Assembly: GCA_945865905.1 (NCBI GenBank)
Contig: CAMBFC010000009.1
Span: 1-52,132, forward strand
DNA: 52,132 nucleotides
Reading direction: 5' to 3'
From: Rickettsia typhi
GTDB lineage: Bacteria; Pseudomonadota; Alphaproteobacteria; Rickettsiales; UBA1997
The position numbers and the translations under genes were made by a program. Positions 15,979-24,022 of the stretch are shown here, piece by piece (within the stretch, counting starts at the first letter, position 1; the number at the start of each line of letters is the position of its first letter). The notes under the pieces were generated by a model that worked only from the letters and a program-made list of their open reading frames with translations, was not told the DNA's origin and ran no database searches.

Positions 15979-16353
15979 TCAAACCTTAAACGATTCACCG
16001 CAACCACAGCGCCCCTTCTCATTCGGATTGACAAAATCAAACCCTGATTCTAGCTCTTTTTCTGCATAAATCATTTGGCTGCCAATCAAAAACATCGAGA
16101 TCTTTGGATCTATATAAACCGCGACTTCATCGCGCATTACCACATCATCAAATTTGCTGATATTTTTATCTTTTATCGCATATTCAATAGCGTAAGAAAG
16201 CCCCGAGCAACCACGAGTTCTGACCCCAACGCGAATGCCATCGCATGGCTCAGTGCGTGCTGCGAGCAAGGTTTTAATTTGCACCAAAGCATCGTCAGAA
16301 ATTGTTACATAATCAACGATCGGGTGTCCTGTATTTGAAAGATTTAGAGCCAT
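15979..16353 (-). CDS. iscA: Iron-sulfur assembly A-type carrier IscA
   Basis: A-type Fe-S carrier that passes clusters to apo-proteins. 124 residues, with the three conserved cysteines in RTRGCSGLSY and in the C-terminal CGCGESF. The N-terminal 15 residues are a short extension on the usual ~107-residue core. The gene abuts iscU directly (iscU ends at 16354), so the two are certainly co-transcribed. ErpA would look similar; position in the isc operon favours IscA. Confidence 0.93.
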   Translation of the reverse strand: MALNLSNTGHPIVDYVTISDDALVQIKTLLAARTEPCDGIRVGVRTRGCSGLSYAIEYAIKDKNISKFDDVVMRDEVAVYIDPKISMFLIGSQMIYAEKELESGFDFVNPNEKGRCGCGESFKV

Positions 16354-16740
16354 TTAGTTTGCATTTTTTTTCTTACGATAATCCTCAATCGCCGCTTTAA
16401 TCGCCTCTTCCGCCAATACTGAGCAGTGAATTTTAACTGGTGGCAAAGATAATTCTTGCGCGATTTCTTTGTTGGTTAATTTTTCTGCCACTTCAAGAGA
16501 TTGTCCCTTAATCCACTCAGTTGCAAGTGAGCTAGAAGCAATAGCAGAGCCGCATCCGAAGGTTTTAAATTTTGCATCAGTGATAATTCCATCATTATCA
16601 ACTTTAATTTGCAATTTCATCACATCGCCGCAAGCTGGCGCACCTACTAGCCCTGTGCCGATATTTTCTTCATCTTTTGCAAAAGATCCAACATTATGTG
16701 GATTTTCGTAGTGATCTAAAAGTTTTTTTGAATAAGCCAT
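16354..16740 (-). CDS. iscU: Fe-S cluster scaffold IscU
   Basis: Scaffold on which [2Fe-2S] and [4Fe-4S] clusters are built with sulfur from IscS. 128 residues. The three ligand cysteines appear in APACGDVMKL, FGCGSAIASSS and IHCSVLAEEA. The LPPVK sequence recognised by HscA is intact (SLPPVKIHC). It follows iscS after a 68-bp gap that contains a strong hairpin and directly precedes iscA. Confidence 0.96.
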   Translation of the reverse strand: MAYSKKLLDHYENPHNVGSFAKDEENIGTGLVGAPACGDVMKLQIKVDNDGIITDAKFKTFGCGSAIASSSLATEWIKGQSLEVAEKLTNKEIAQELSLPPVKIHCSVLAEEAIKAAIEDYRKKKNAN

Positions 16741-16776
16741 TTTGCTTTTTTTAAAATTTAATAAAATTATAATCCC

Positions 16777-16811
16777 TAGGCGCTGTTGATTAAATCAACT
16801 GACGGCGCCTA
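16777..16811 (-). promoter_or_regulatory. Intercistronic hairpin between iscS and iscU
   Basis: An imperfect inverted repeat: TAGGCGC with GCGCCTA at its ends, and TTGATT with AATCAA inside. It overlaps the iscS stop codon and precedes the iscU leader. It could be a processing or partial termination site that lowers or protects part of the isc mRNA. The structure is visible; the role is inferred. Confidence 0.5.
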
Positions 16812-18020
16812 ATGTGATTTCCATTGAATTGAATTAACATCAATTCCCTCTTGAATCATATCCCAAAGCGGGCTTAGAGCGCGTAGCTTTGCAACCTTCA
16901 CTTTAATTAATTCAATCGCATAATCAATTTCTTCGTCAGTAGTAAATTTGCCAATTCCAAACCTAATTGAAGTATGGGCAAGATCTTCACTAACACCTAG
17001 AGCGTGTAAGACATAAGATGGTTCAAGTGAAGAAGAAGTGCAGGCTGATCCCGAAGAAACCGCCAAATCTTTAATCGCCATAATCATTGATTCGCCTTCA
17101 ATTCCTGCAAAACTAAAATTTAAATTTCCGGCAAAACGATGTTCGCGATCGCCGTTTAAGTAGATGTTTGGCAGCTCCATGATGGCATTATAAAATTTAT
17201 CACTAAGCTTTTTAATGTGTGAATAATTTTGCGCCATTTCATTTTGAGCTAATTCTGACGCCTTTCCCAAGCCTACAATCAACTGCGTTGCGAGTGTTCC
17301 TGAACGAATACCGCGTTCTTGGCCACCGCCGCTAAATAAAGCTTTAACGCGCACTCGTGGTTTGCGACGAATATAAATTGCACCAATGCCTTTGGGGCCA
17401 TATATCTTGTGCCCTGAGATGCTCATCAAATCGATGTTCATCGCATCAGTATTAAGCGGAATTTTGCCAAAAGCTTGCGCTGCATCAGTGTGAAAAAGAG
17501 CACCTTTTTTGTGACATAAAGCACCAATTTCTGCGAGGGGCTGAATGACGCCGATCTCGTTATTTAAAGCCATCACAGATACTAAAGCGGTTTTATCGGT
17601 AATTGCTTTTTCTAATTCATTTAAATCAACCAAACCATTTTTTTGCACCGGCAAAAATGTAACTGTAAATCCTTCTTGCTCTAGGTCGCGCACTGAATTA
17701 ATTACGCATTTATGCTCAGTTTCAATGGTGATAATGTGATTTTTTTGTGGATAATAAAAACGCGCCACGCCTTTAATAGCAATGTTGTTAGACTCTGTTG
17801 CGCCAGAGGTAAAAAATATTTCTTTTTCATCGGCGCTAATTAAATTTGCTACTTGTTTGCGCGCAATTTCAACTAGCTCTTCAGCTTTCCAGCCATAAGA
17901 ATGCGAGCGCGAATGGGGATTGCCATAATCATTTTTCATCACTTCAACCATCGCATCAATAACGCGCGGATCAGTTGGCGTTGTGGCTTGGTAATCTAAA
18001 TAAATTGGTAATTTTATCAT
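16809..18020 (-). CDS. iscS: Cysteine desulfurase IscS
   Basis: PLP enzyme that takes sulfur from cysteine and hands it to IscU and to tRNA-thiolation enzymes. 403 residues, typical of IscS. Visible features are the N-terminal [15 protein letters not shown], the PLP lysine in [12 protein letters not shown], the His of [10 protein letters not shown] and the mobile-loop catalytic Cys in [17 protein letters not shown]. The C-terminus ends in the IscS-type ELIKVKV...WDMIQEGID region. It is the second of two consecutive desulfurase genes, the arrangement seen in Rickettsia. Confidence 0.96.
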   Translation of the reverse strand: MIKLPIYLDYQATTPTDPRVIDAMVEVMKNDYGNPHSRSHSYGWKAEELVEIARKQVANLISADEKEIFFTSGATESNNIAIKGVARFYYPQKNHIITIETEHKCVINSVRDLEQEGFTVTFLPVQKNGLVDLNELEKAITDKTALVSVMALNNEIGVIQPLAEIGALCHKKGALFHTDAAQAFGKIPLNTDAMNIDLMSISGHKIYGPKGIGAIYIRRKPRVRVKALFSGGGQERGIRSGTLATQLIVGLGKASELAQNEMAQNYSHIKKLSDKFYNAIMELPNIYLNGDREHRFAGNLNFSFAGIEGESMIMAIKDLAVSSGSACTSSSLEPSYVLHALGVSEDLAHTSIRFGIGKFTTDEEIDYAIELIKVKVAKLRALSPLWDMIQEGIDVNSIQWKSH

Positions 18021-18032
18021 TGTAATAAATAG

Positions 18033-19139
18033 TTATTGTTGTGATCTCAAATAAAAAACTCGCCAAAGCTCAACAAATTTTTCTGCCTCAGCCTTTGTGT
18101 TATCAGGGCCTAGACCAATTCTAATTGCGCCTAAAAAATCTTTTTCAACGCCCATTGCGTTTAAAACTCGTGATCCAGAAACTGTGCCCGAAGAGCATGC
18201 TGTGCCACTGCTGACCATTATTTGATTCAAATCAAAATGAATCAATTGGGTTTGTGCATCGCCACCACGAATGGCGATAAAGCTTGTATTTGGAACTCGC
18301 GCCACATTTTGTGAAAAAATTTGCACATTATTTTGGGCAATTTTTTTGATTTCGGATTCAATAAAATCGCGGATCTGCATGATTTCTTGCAATTTAGCCA
18401 AGCGTTGCGGCAATAATTTTATGGCAGCACCAAAGCCGACAATCGCAGCAGTGTTTGGGGTTCCGGCCCTTTTGCCTTTTTCTTGTCCACCACCAAAAAT
18501 TAGTGGACGAATATTGATTCCTTTGCGAACCAAAACTGCTCCAGCTCCTTGTGGACCGTTGATTTTATGGGCTGAAACTGTTGCAAAATCAACATTTAAA
18601 TCTTCTAAATCAACAGCAATTTTGCCAAAAGCCTGCACTAAATCAGTATGAATTAATCCACCAAGTTGGTGGATAATTTGTGCCGCCTCTTTAACTGGCT
18701 GAATTGCGCCCGTTTCATTATTTGCCAACATCAACGAAACTAAAAAGTTTTTGTTAGAAGTTTTTGCAATTTTTTCGCGCAAATCTTGCAAATTAATTAC
18801 GCCATTAGAATCGGTTGCCAAATCAATGATATCAATGCCTAACGGCTTTACATTATAAACCGAGCCATGCTCAAATGAGCTGCGAAAAATCTGCGCAAAA
18901 TCATCAGAAAATAACACCATATTATTAGCTTCAGTGCCACCAGAAGTAAAAAAAATCTCATAATTTTGCGCCTTTAATGCCCCACTCAAATCATTGCGAG
19001 CCTCTTCTATCAACATTGCAGCCTTGCGACCCAAACTATGAACCGAAGAAGCATTGCCACTATTGGCATAGGTTTCAACGATGCTTTTCAAAGCTTCAGA
19101 AGCTAATTTGGTTGTGGCATTTTGATCAAAATTAATCAT
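18033..19139 (-). CDS. Second, NifS/IscS-like cysteine desulfurase
   Basis: Aminotransferase class V enzyme (368 residues), shorter and more divergent than the adjacent IscS. The PLP lysine is in VSAHKINGPQGAG and the catalytic Cys in VSSGTACSSGTVSGSRVL. It begins in an ATGA-type overlap with the Rrf2 regulator and is followed 12 bp later by iscS. In Rickettsiales this paralogue is regularly present in front of iscS. Whether it feeds a different acceptor is not known from sequence. Confidence 0.9.
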   Translation of the reverse strand: MINFDQNATTKLASEALKSIVETYANSGNASSVHSLGRKAAMLIEEARNDLSGALKAQNYEIFFTSGGTEANNMVLFSDDFAQIFRSSFEHGSVYNVKPLGIDIIDLATDSNGVINLQDLREKIAKTSNKNFLVSLMLANNETGAIQPVKEAAQIIHQLGGLIHTDLVQAFGKIAVDLEDLNVDFATVSAHKINGPQGAGAVLVRKGINIRPLIFGGGQEKGKRAGTPNTAAIVGFGAAIKLLPQRLAKLQEIMQIRDFIESEIKKIAQNNVQIFSQNVARVPNTSFIAIRGGDAQTQLIHFDLNQIMVSSGTACSSGTVSGSRVLNAMGVEKDFLGAIRIGLGPDNTKAEAEKFVELWRVFYLRSQQ

Positions 19140-19567
19140 TTTTTCTTACAAAAATCATGCAATGAAATTGCGCTTAAATAATTATAGATGTTTTTTTCAA
19201 GTCCGTGCCATAAATCATGGGTTCTGCAGCGAGATTTAGTGTGGGTTTGTGCCATGATGCAGCCTTCTTTTTTATCGCCACAATTTGTCATGCGGATCGA
19301 TTCTCCTGTGGCGGCAATTATTTCAGAAATACTGATTTCTTGCGGTGTTTTTTGCAGAATATATCCACCTCCGGGCCCCTTGATAGAACCGACTATTTCT
19401 GCTTTGCGCAAATTAGCAAAAATTTGCTCCAAGTAAGAAAGTGAAATATTTTGTCTTTGTGAGATTGAAAGTAGTGAAACGGGCTTGCAATTGTTTTCTG
19501 CATTGGTTTCATCCAGCAGATCAATCATTGCCATTACAGCATAGCGGCCTTTGGTGGTAAGAATCAT
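19136..19567 (-). CDS. iscR: Rrf2-family Fe-S transcriptional regulator (IscR-type)
   Basis: First gene of the isc operon, 143 residues. The winged-helix domain begins MILTTKGRYAVMAMIDL and contains the recognition helix region ISLSYLEQIFANLRKAEIV. Three cysteines and a histidine (C96, C103, C114, H117) occupy the positions of the IscR [2Fe-2S] ligands. It should sense cluster supply and repress or activate the operon. A good promoter lies just upstream (19595-19623). The gene diverges from rpsA. Confidence 0.9.
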   Translation of the reverse strand: MILTTKGRYAVMAMIDLLDETNAENNCKPVSLLSISQRQNISLSYLEQIFANLRKAEIVGSIKGPGGGYILQKTPQEISISEIIAATGESIRMTNCGDKKEGCIMAQTHTKSRCRTHDLWHGLEKNIYNYLSAISLHDFCKKK

Positions 19568-19594
19568 AAATATTATATAAAGAATCAGATCAGC

Positions 19595-19623
19595 ATTTTA
19601 TAAAGACCTATTAAAAGAGTCAA
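19595..19623 (-). promoter_or_regulatory. Promoter of the isc operon
   Basis: On the minus strand TTGACT (-35, 19618-19623) and TAAAAT (-10, 19595-19600) with a 17-bp spacer, about 30 bp upstream of the regulator's start codon. I could not identify a convincing IscR box by eye. Confidence 0.7.
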
Positions 19624-19634
19624 CCATTTTTCTA

Positions 19635-19663
19635 TTGCATTTTAGGTATTGCTAGACTAAATT
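19635..19663 (+). promoter_or_regulatory. Promoter of rpsA
   Basis: TTGCAT (-35, 19635-19640) and TAAATT (-10, 19658-19663) with a 17-bp spacer on the plus strand, back to back with the isc promoter. The predicted 5' leader is about 80 nt. Confidence 0.6.
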
Positions 19664-19695
19664 CAACGGCCCGTTTTTTTATTTGTATCAGCGGA

Positions 19696-19724
19696 GCCTC
19701 ATTTTTATCTAATAAATATGAGGC
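19696..19724 (+). promoter_or_regulatory. Leader hairpin upstream of rpsA
   Basis: GCCTCAT (19696-19702) pairs with ATGAGGC (19718-19724) around an AU-rich 15-nt loop, 28 bp before the start codon. There is no good Shine-Dalgarno sequence. A structured leader lacking a strong SD is what is known for rpsA in enterics, where S1 autoregulates translation; transfer of that model here is inference. Confidence 0.45.
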
Positions 19725-19752
19725 AAAATATTAACCTTAACTTTTGCGTTTT

Positions 19753-21486
19753 ATGACCAAAACAGCCCCACATAACAAGCAACAAATGATCGCAGATCAA
19801 GAAAAACTTTTTGCTGATGAAAATTTTGGCGCACTTCTTGAAGAATATGAAAAAACTGGCCAAAAATTAGTTGAAGGAACAGTCGTAAAAGGCGTTATCG
19901 TTGGCATTTCTGATCGCGGTGTTGCTGTTGATATTGGTGCAAAATCGGTTGGTTTTATTGATGATTCTGAATTCAAGCGCGATGGTGAAATCACCGAAGG
20001 CGAAGTTGTCGATGTATTCTTAGAAAGACTAGAAAATAAAAGAGGCGAGCTTCTAATCAGCCGCAACAATGCACGCCGTTATAATAACTGGCATTATCTA
20101 AAAGCTTGCTTAGAAGATAAAACTGTCATTGAAGGCAAAATTATTGGACGCGTTAAAGGCGGCTATGCCGTAGATGTGAACGGCATTACTTGTTTCTTGC
20201 CACGCAGCCAAGTTGATACAATGTTAATGTCTGACGACAATTTCTTGATCAACAAAACTGAAAAATTACAAGTTCTTAAAATCGATGATATTCGCGGCAA
20301 TGTAGTAGTATCTCGTCGTGCTATCTTAGAAACTGAACGCAATGCCGAAAAAGATAAATTCTTGGCAAAAGTTAAAGTGGGCGATGCTCTTGACGGTATC
20401 GTTAAAAACATCACTGATTATGGTGCGTTCATCGATTTTGGAAGTTTCGATGGTCTATTGCACTTAACTGATATTTCTTGGTGCAGAGTGCGTCACCCAT
20501 CAGAAGTTTTGAAAGTTGGACAAGAAATCAAAGTTCAAGTTATCAAATTTGATGAGGCTACTAAACGCGTGTCTTTGGGCATGAAACAACTTCAAGCTAA
20601 TCCTTGGGATACTATCGCTCAGCGTTATCCAGTTAGCAGTGTGGTTAAAGGTGTTGTTACTAACATCACAACTTATGGCGCTTTTGTTGAAATCGAAAGT
20701 GGCATTGAAGGTTTAGTTCATGTTTCTGAAATGAGCTGGTTGAAAAACAATGCTCTTCCAAGCAAATTCTTGACTCAAGGCCAAGAAGTTGAAGTGATGG
20801 TGCTCGATATTAATCCGCAAAATCACCGCATTTCTCTAGGTATGAAGCAATGCGAAAAAAACCCTTGGCAGTTATTTTCTGACAATAACAAAGTCGGCGA
20901 TGTAATTGAAGGCGTTGTGCGCAACTTCACTGAATTTGGTTTGTTTATTGGCTTTGATAGCGGTGTTGATGGCTTGGTTCACATGACCGACATCACTGCA
21001 ACTGGCAATGCTGAAGAAGAAGTTAAAAAATACAAAAAAGACGAAAAAATCAAAGTTATCGTTCTTGGATCTAATCCAGAAAAAGAACGCATCAGTCTTG
21101 GTATTAAACAATTAGATAGTTCTTCATTTAAAGATGAGCTAGCAAAAATTGATGCTGAGCAAATCGTTTCTTGTGTTGTAGTTAATGTTAAAAAAGATTT
21201 CCTTGAAGTTGAGCTTGATTTCGGTTTGAAAGCAGTGATCAAAAGATTGGATTTATCAAGAAACAAAACTGAGCAACGCACTGAAAAATTTGAAATCGGC
21301 GATCGTATTGAAGCAAAAGTTACTTTATTTAACAAAGTTACTGGCAAACTTCTACTTTCAATCAAAGACATGGAATCAGAAGAGCAAGAAGCTCACATCT
21401 ATTCTGGCAACAGCGGCGGCACCTCAGTTGGTGATGCATTGAAGCAGTCAATGGCAGCAGCAGCTTCTTCTGAAGAAAAAGAATAG
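19753..21486 (+). CDS. rpsA: 30S ribosomal protein S1
   Basis: RNA-binding ribosomal protein that helps initiation on structured mRNAs. 577 residues with six S1 (OB-fold) repeats, beginning near VVKGVIVGI, VIEGKIIGR, ALDGIVKNI, VVKGVVTNI, VIEGVVRNF and IVSCVVVNV. Repeats 3-5 carry the strong RNA-binding YGAF/FGLF pattern; the sixth is diverged. The ATG at 19753 is chosen over an in-frame TTG three codons earlier. The C-terminus is Ser/Ala/Glu-rich. In many proteobacteria rpsA follows cmk; here it diverges from isc and is followed one base later by sppA. Confidence 0.96.
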   Translation: MTKTAPHNKQQMIADQEKLFADENFGALLEEYEKTGQKLVEGTVVKGVIVGISDRGVAVDIGAKSVGFIDDSEFKRDGEITEGEVVDVFLERLENKRGELLISRNNARRYNNWHYLKACLEDKTVIEGKIIGRVKGGYAVDVNGITCFLPRSQVDTMLMSDDNFLINKTEKLQVLKIDDIRGNVVVSRRAILETERNAEKDKFLAKVKVGDALDGIVKNITDYGAFIDFGSFDGLLHLTDISWCRVRHPSEVLKVGQEIKVQVIKFDEATKRVSLGMKQLQANPWDTIAQRYPVSSVVKGVVTNITTYGAFVEIESGIEGLVHVSEMSWLKNNALPSKFLTQGQEVEVMVLDINPQNHRISLGMKQCEKNPWQLFSDNNKVGDVIEGVVRNFTEFGLFIGFDSGVDGLVHMTDITATGNAEEEVKKYKKDEKIKVIVLGSNPEKERISLGIKQLDSSSFKDELAKIDAEQIVSCVVVNVKKDFLEVELDFGLKAVIKRLDLSRNKTEQRTEKFEIGDRIEAKVTLFNKVTGKLLLSIKDMESEEQEAHIYSGNSGGTSVGDALKQSMAAAASSEEKE

Positions 21487-21487
21487 T

Positions 21488-22423
21488 ATGTCAGACTTAT
21501 CTAACAATATCGCGGTTCTAACGCATCTTAAGGATAAAGTTCATAAATGGAAAAACATCGCTCTTTTGGGCGGTGTTATTTCTCTTTTGTTGCTACTTAA
21601 AATGTTAGCGGGCTTTGATATTGGTGGATCGGTTTCTGGTGGCGCTGATTATATCGCCAACATCAAAATCAATAATATGATTTTGGAAGATGATTATCGC
21701 AGTGAAATTCTTGCAAAAGTTCTCGAAGAAGATTCAATCAAAGCAGTAATAGTCGATATTGATAGCCCTGGTGGCGGAATCGTTGGCAGCGAAATCTTAT
21801 TTGATGAGTTGCAAAAAATTGCGGCACAAAAACCTTTAGTGGTGGTAATGGGTTCTGTTGCTGCTTCGGGAGGATATATGGCGGCGATTGCTTCTGATCA
21901 TATTATTGCGCATAATGGCACGCTCACTGGATCCATCGGTGTTTTAATGCAATCGGCTGAAATCACTGATTTAGCCAGCAAAATCGGTGTAAAATTACAT
22001 ACTTACAAATCATCTCCACTCAAGGCTAGCCCATCTCCCTTTGAAAAATCAAACGCGGCGGCTGATCGCGCAGTTGAAGAATCAATCAAAGATAGTGCAA
22101 ATTTTTTCTTTGAATTAGTGCGCGCTAGAAGAGGTGAAAAATTAAACAAAGCAGAGATTAATAAAATATTTGATGGTCGTGTTTTTACGGGCAGACAAGC
22201 TTTGTTCGCTGGTTTGATCGATGAAATTGGCGGCAAACCAGAAGCTTTAAATTATTTACAAAAAAATCATAAAATTGATATTGAATCATTAGATGTGCGC
22301 GAAGTTTCTACAACAAAATTAGAGCAAAGTTTTTTTGAAAAATTAATTGGATTCTTGCCATTTTCGCACAGTGCACAAGCGCTTGATTCTAAACATGGAA
22401 TTATGGCAGTTTTTTCTTTGTAA
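21488..22423 (+). CDS. sppA: Signal peptide peptidase SppA (family S49)
   Basis: Membrane-bound serine protease that degrades cleaved signal peptides. 311 residues, the short one-domain form. One membrane helix near residues 23-43 (NIALLGGVISLLLLLKMLAG). The nucleophile serine is in GSVAASGGYMAA and the general-base lysine is likely in YKSSPLKASP, about 50 residues later. The IDSPGGGIVGS segment forms the oxyanion region. The start codon is one base after the rpsA stop, so the two are co-transcribed; sppA after rpsA is a common alphaproteobacterial neighbourhood. Confidence 0.92.
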   Translation: MSDLSNNIAVLTHLKDKVHKWKNIALLGGVISLLLLLKMLAGFDIGGSVSGGADYIANIKINNMILEDDYRSEILAKVLEEDSIKAVIVDIDSPGGGIVGSEILFDELQKIAAQKPLVVVMGSVAASGGYMAAIASDHIIAHNGTLTGSIGVLMQSAEITDLASKIGVKLHTYKSSPLKASPSPFEKSNAAADRAVEESIKDSANFFFELVRARRGEKLNKAEINKIFDGRVFTGRQALFAGLIDEIGGKPEALNYLQKNHKIDIESLDVREVSTTKLEQSFFEKLIGFLPFSHSAQALDSKHGIMAVFSL

Positions 22424-22594
22424 TATTGTGTAATTTAGTTTGATATTTATTTTTTTTTACTTAGTTTTGGCAATTCAAATTATTAAGTAAATTTGCAAGA
22501 AATTAGCTGAGTCTTTTCGAGGTTGTGGTTTCAAGCCATGACTTCATTTAGGATTGACCAACTATTAGTTTTTTATTAACAATACAATTATTTT

Positions 22595-22834
22595 ATGACT
22601 AACAACGAAACTTTTGAAAGAGTAAAAAAAATCATCATCAACCATCTTGGCGTTGAAGAAGCAAAAGTTACAGAATCAGCAAGCTTTATTGATGATCTTG
22701 GCGCAGATAGCCTTGACCAAGTTGAATTAGTGATGGCTTTTGAAGAAGAATTCGGTATTGAAATTCCTGATGACGCTGCAGAAAAAATCACAACTGTAGG
22801 AAGCGCTGTTAGATATATTTCTGAAAATGTTTAG
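22595..22834 (+). CDS. acpP: Acyl carrier protein
   Basis: Carrier of fatty-acid intermediates through a 4'-phosphopantetheine arm. 79 residues, very acidic, with the attachment serine in the universal [18 protein letters not shown] motif. It is well separated from sppA (171 bp), so it probably has its own promoter, and it ends in a strong intrinsic terminator. It is not next to other fab genes here. Confidence 0.97.
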   Translation: MTNNETFERVKKIIINHLGVEEAKVTESASFIDDLGADSLDQVELVMAFEEEFGIEIPDDAAEKITTVGSAVRYISENV

Positions 22835-22857
22835 ATCTATAAAGTTTTTTTAAAATT

Positions 22858-22893
22858 AAGCCTTCCAAAAGAAATTTTGGAGGGCTTTTTTTT
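22858..22893 (+). terminator. Intrinsic terminator of acpP
   Basis: A 13-bp stem (AAGCCTTCCAAAA with TTTTGGAGGGCTT, one mismatch or wobble) closed by a GAAA tetraloop and followed by a run of eight or more T. This is the best canonical terminator in the window. Confidence 0.9.
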
Positions 22894-22897
22894 GGTT

Positions 22898-23045
22898 TGA
22901 AAAAGATGTGAGGGCCGGAGATTGGATGGCCTACTCTGCTGCTCAGACACCGCGCCCATCTGATTTAAGCAAGCGTAGCTTGCGATGGGACGCAGAACTC
23001 GCCTCAGAGCAGGCCATCCAATCTCCGGCCCTCACATCCTTTTCA
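22898..23045. repeat. Dispersed palindromic element, copy 2 (inverted orientation)
   Basis: 148-bp palindrome. 22905-22932 is perfectly complementary to 23011-23038. The core matches copies 1 and 3 on the opposite strand (central hairpin GCAAGC-GTA-GCTTGC, inner pair CCCATC/GATGGG, where copy 1 has TTTCATC/GATGAAA). The ends TGAAAAAGATG and CATCCTTTTCA match those of copy 3 almost exactly. The inner arm change is compensatory on both sides. Confidence 0.85.
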
Positions 23046-23092
23046 CTGCTATTTTTTTGGAGAAAAAATAGAGAACAATTAATTTTATCACA

Positions 23093-23809
23093 ATGTCTGA
23101 TCCTCTTAAAATATCGGCGATATCGAAATCATTTGGCGATCGAGTGGTGCTGGATGAGGTTGGTTTTTGTGTTAAAAAAAAGCAGATTTTTGGTTTTATT
23201 GGGTTGAATGGGGTTGGAAAAACTACTTTGATCAAGATTATTCTTGATTTGCTTGATGAAGATGATGGTGCGGTGACAATTTTTGGTGTTTCTAAAAATT
23301 TGCCATCATCGCGCCAAAAATTATTTTATTTGCCAGAGAAATTTTCGCCTTCGCCTTATTTAAAAGGTGATGAATTTTTGCGTTTTGTGTTGGATTTTCA
23401 TGGCCTGAAGCTTGATTTAGAAAGGTTGCGCGAGCTTTGTGCAAATCTTGATTTTTCTTTTGAGATGTTGCGGCATAAAGTTACAAAATATTCGAAAGGC
23501 ATGGTGCAAAAATTGGGCTTGATTGCTACTTTTTTATCAGATGCTGATTTGATTATTTTGGACGAACCGATGAGTGGGCTTGATACCAAGGCTCGAATTA
23601 ATCTTAAGCGTGAATTGTTAGAATATAAAAAGCGCGGCAAAACGGTGTTTTTTAGTTCGCATATTTTGGTGGATATGGATGAGATTTGTGACGAGATTGC
23701 GGTTTTAGATGCGCAAAAAATTGTGTTTGTCGGCTCGCCAGAGGCATTTAAAGCTAGGCATCAGCAAGATGATCTTGATAAGGCTTTTTTGCGTCAAATT
23801 AGCGTTTAA
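23093..23809 (+). CDS. ABC transporter ATP-binding protein
   Basis: 238-residue nucleotide-binding subunit. Walker A GLNGVGKTTLIK, a modified signature YSKGMVQKLGL in place of LSGGQ, Walker B ADLIILDEP and the switch histidine in VFFSSHIL. The SKGMxQKL signature and short C-terminus are typical of CcmA/NatA-type exporters. No permease gene is adjacent, so the partner is encoded elsewhere and the substrate cannot be named. It follows palindromic element copy 2. Confidence 0.88.
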   Translation: MSDPLKISAISKSFGDRVVLDEVGFCVKKKQIFGFIGLNGVGKTTLIKIILDLLDEDDGAVTIFGVSKNLPSSRQKLFYLPEKFSPSPYLKGDEFLRFVLDFHGLKLDLERLRELCANLDFSFEMLRHKVTKYSKGMVQKLGLIATFLSDADLIILDEPMSGLDTKARINLKRELLEYKKRGKTVFFSSHILVDMDEICDEIAVLDAQKIVFVGSPEAFKARHQQDDLDKAFLRQISV

Positions 23810-23825
23810 AAATGATGTTTTTATG

Positions 23826-23959
23826 CTATAAATTTGATTAATAATAATTGATGGATTTGATCGAAAGATTAAGGCCAATTCTCAAAATTAATTTATGACT
23901 TTAATAATTGAGAGATTTAATTGAAGAATTGCAGCAAATGCCATAAATTAATTTATGAC
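23826..23959. repeat. Degenerate ~60-bp tandem repeat
   Basis: AAATTAATTTATGAC occurs at 23885-23899 and exactly 60 bp later at 23945-23959. The preceding 60 bp is a diverged copy (shared blocks such as TAATAATTGA and GATTT). About two and a bit units fill the gap between the ABC gene and the photolyase gene. No gene is visible in it. Confidence 0.6.
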
Positions 23960-24022
23960 CTAGTTTTTGTTTAAAAAAACTTATATCATCGCAATTATTT
24001 GAATTTGGTTTTAAAAAATTAC

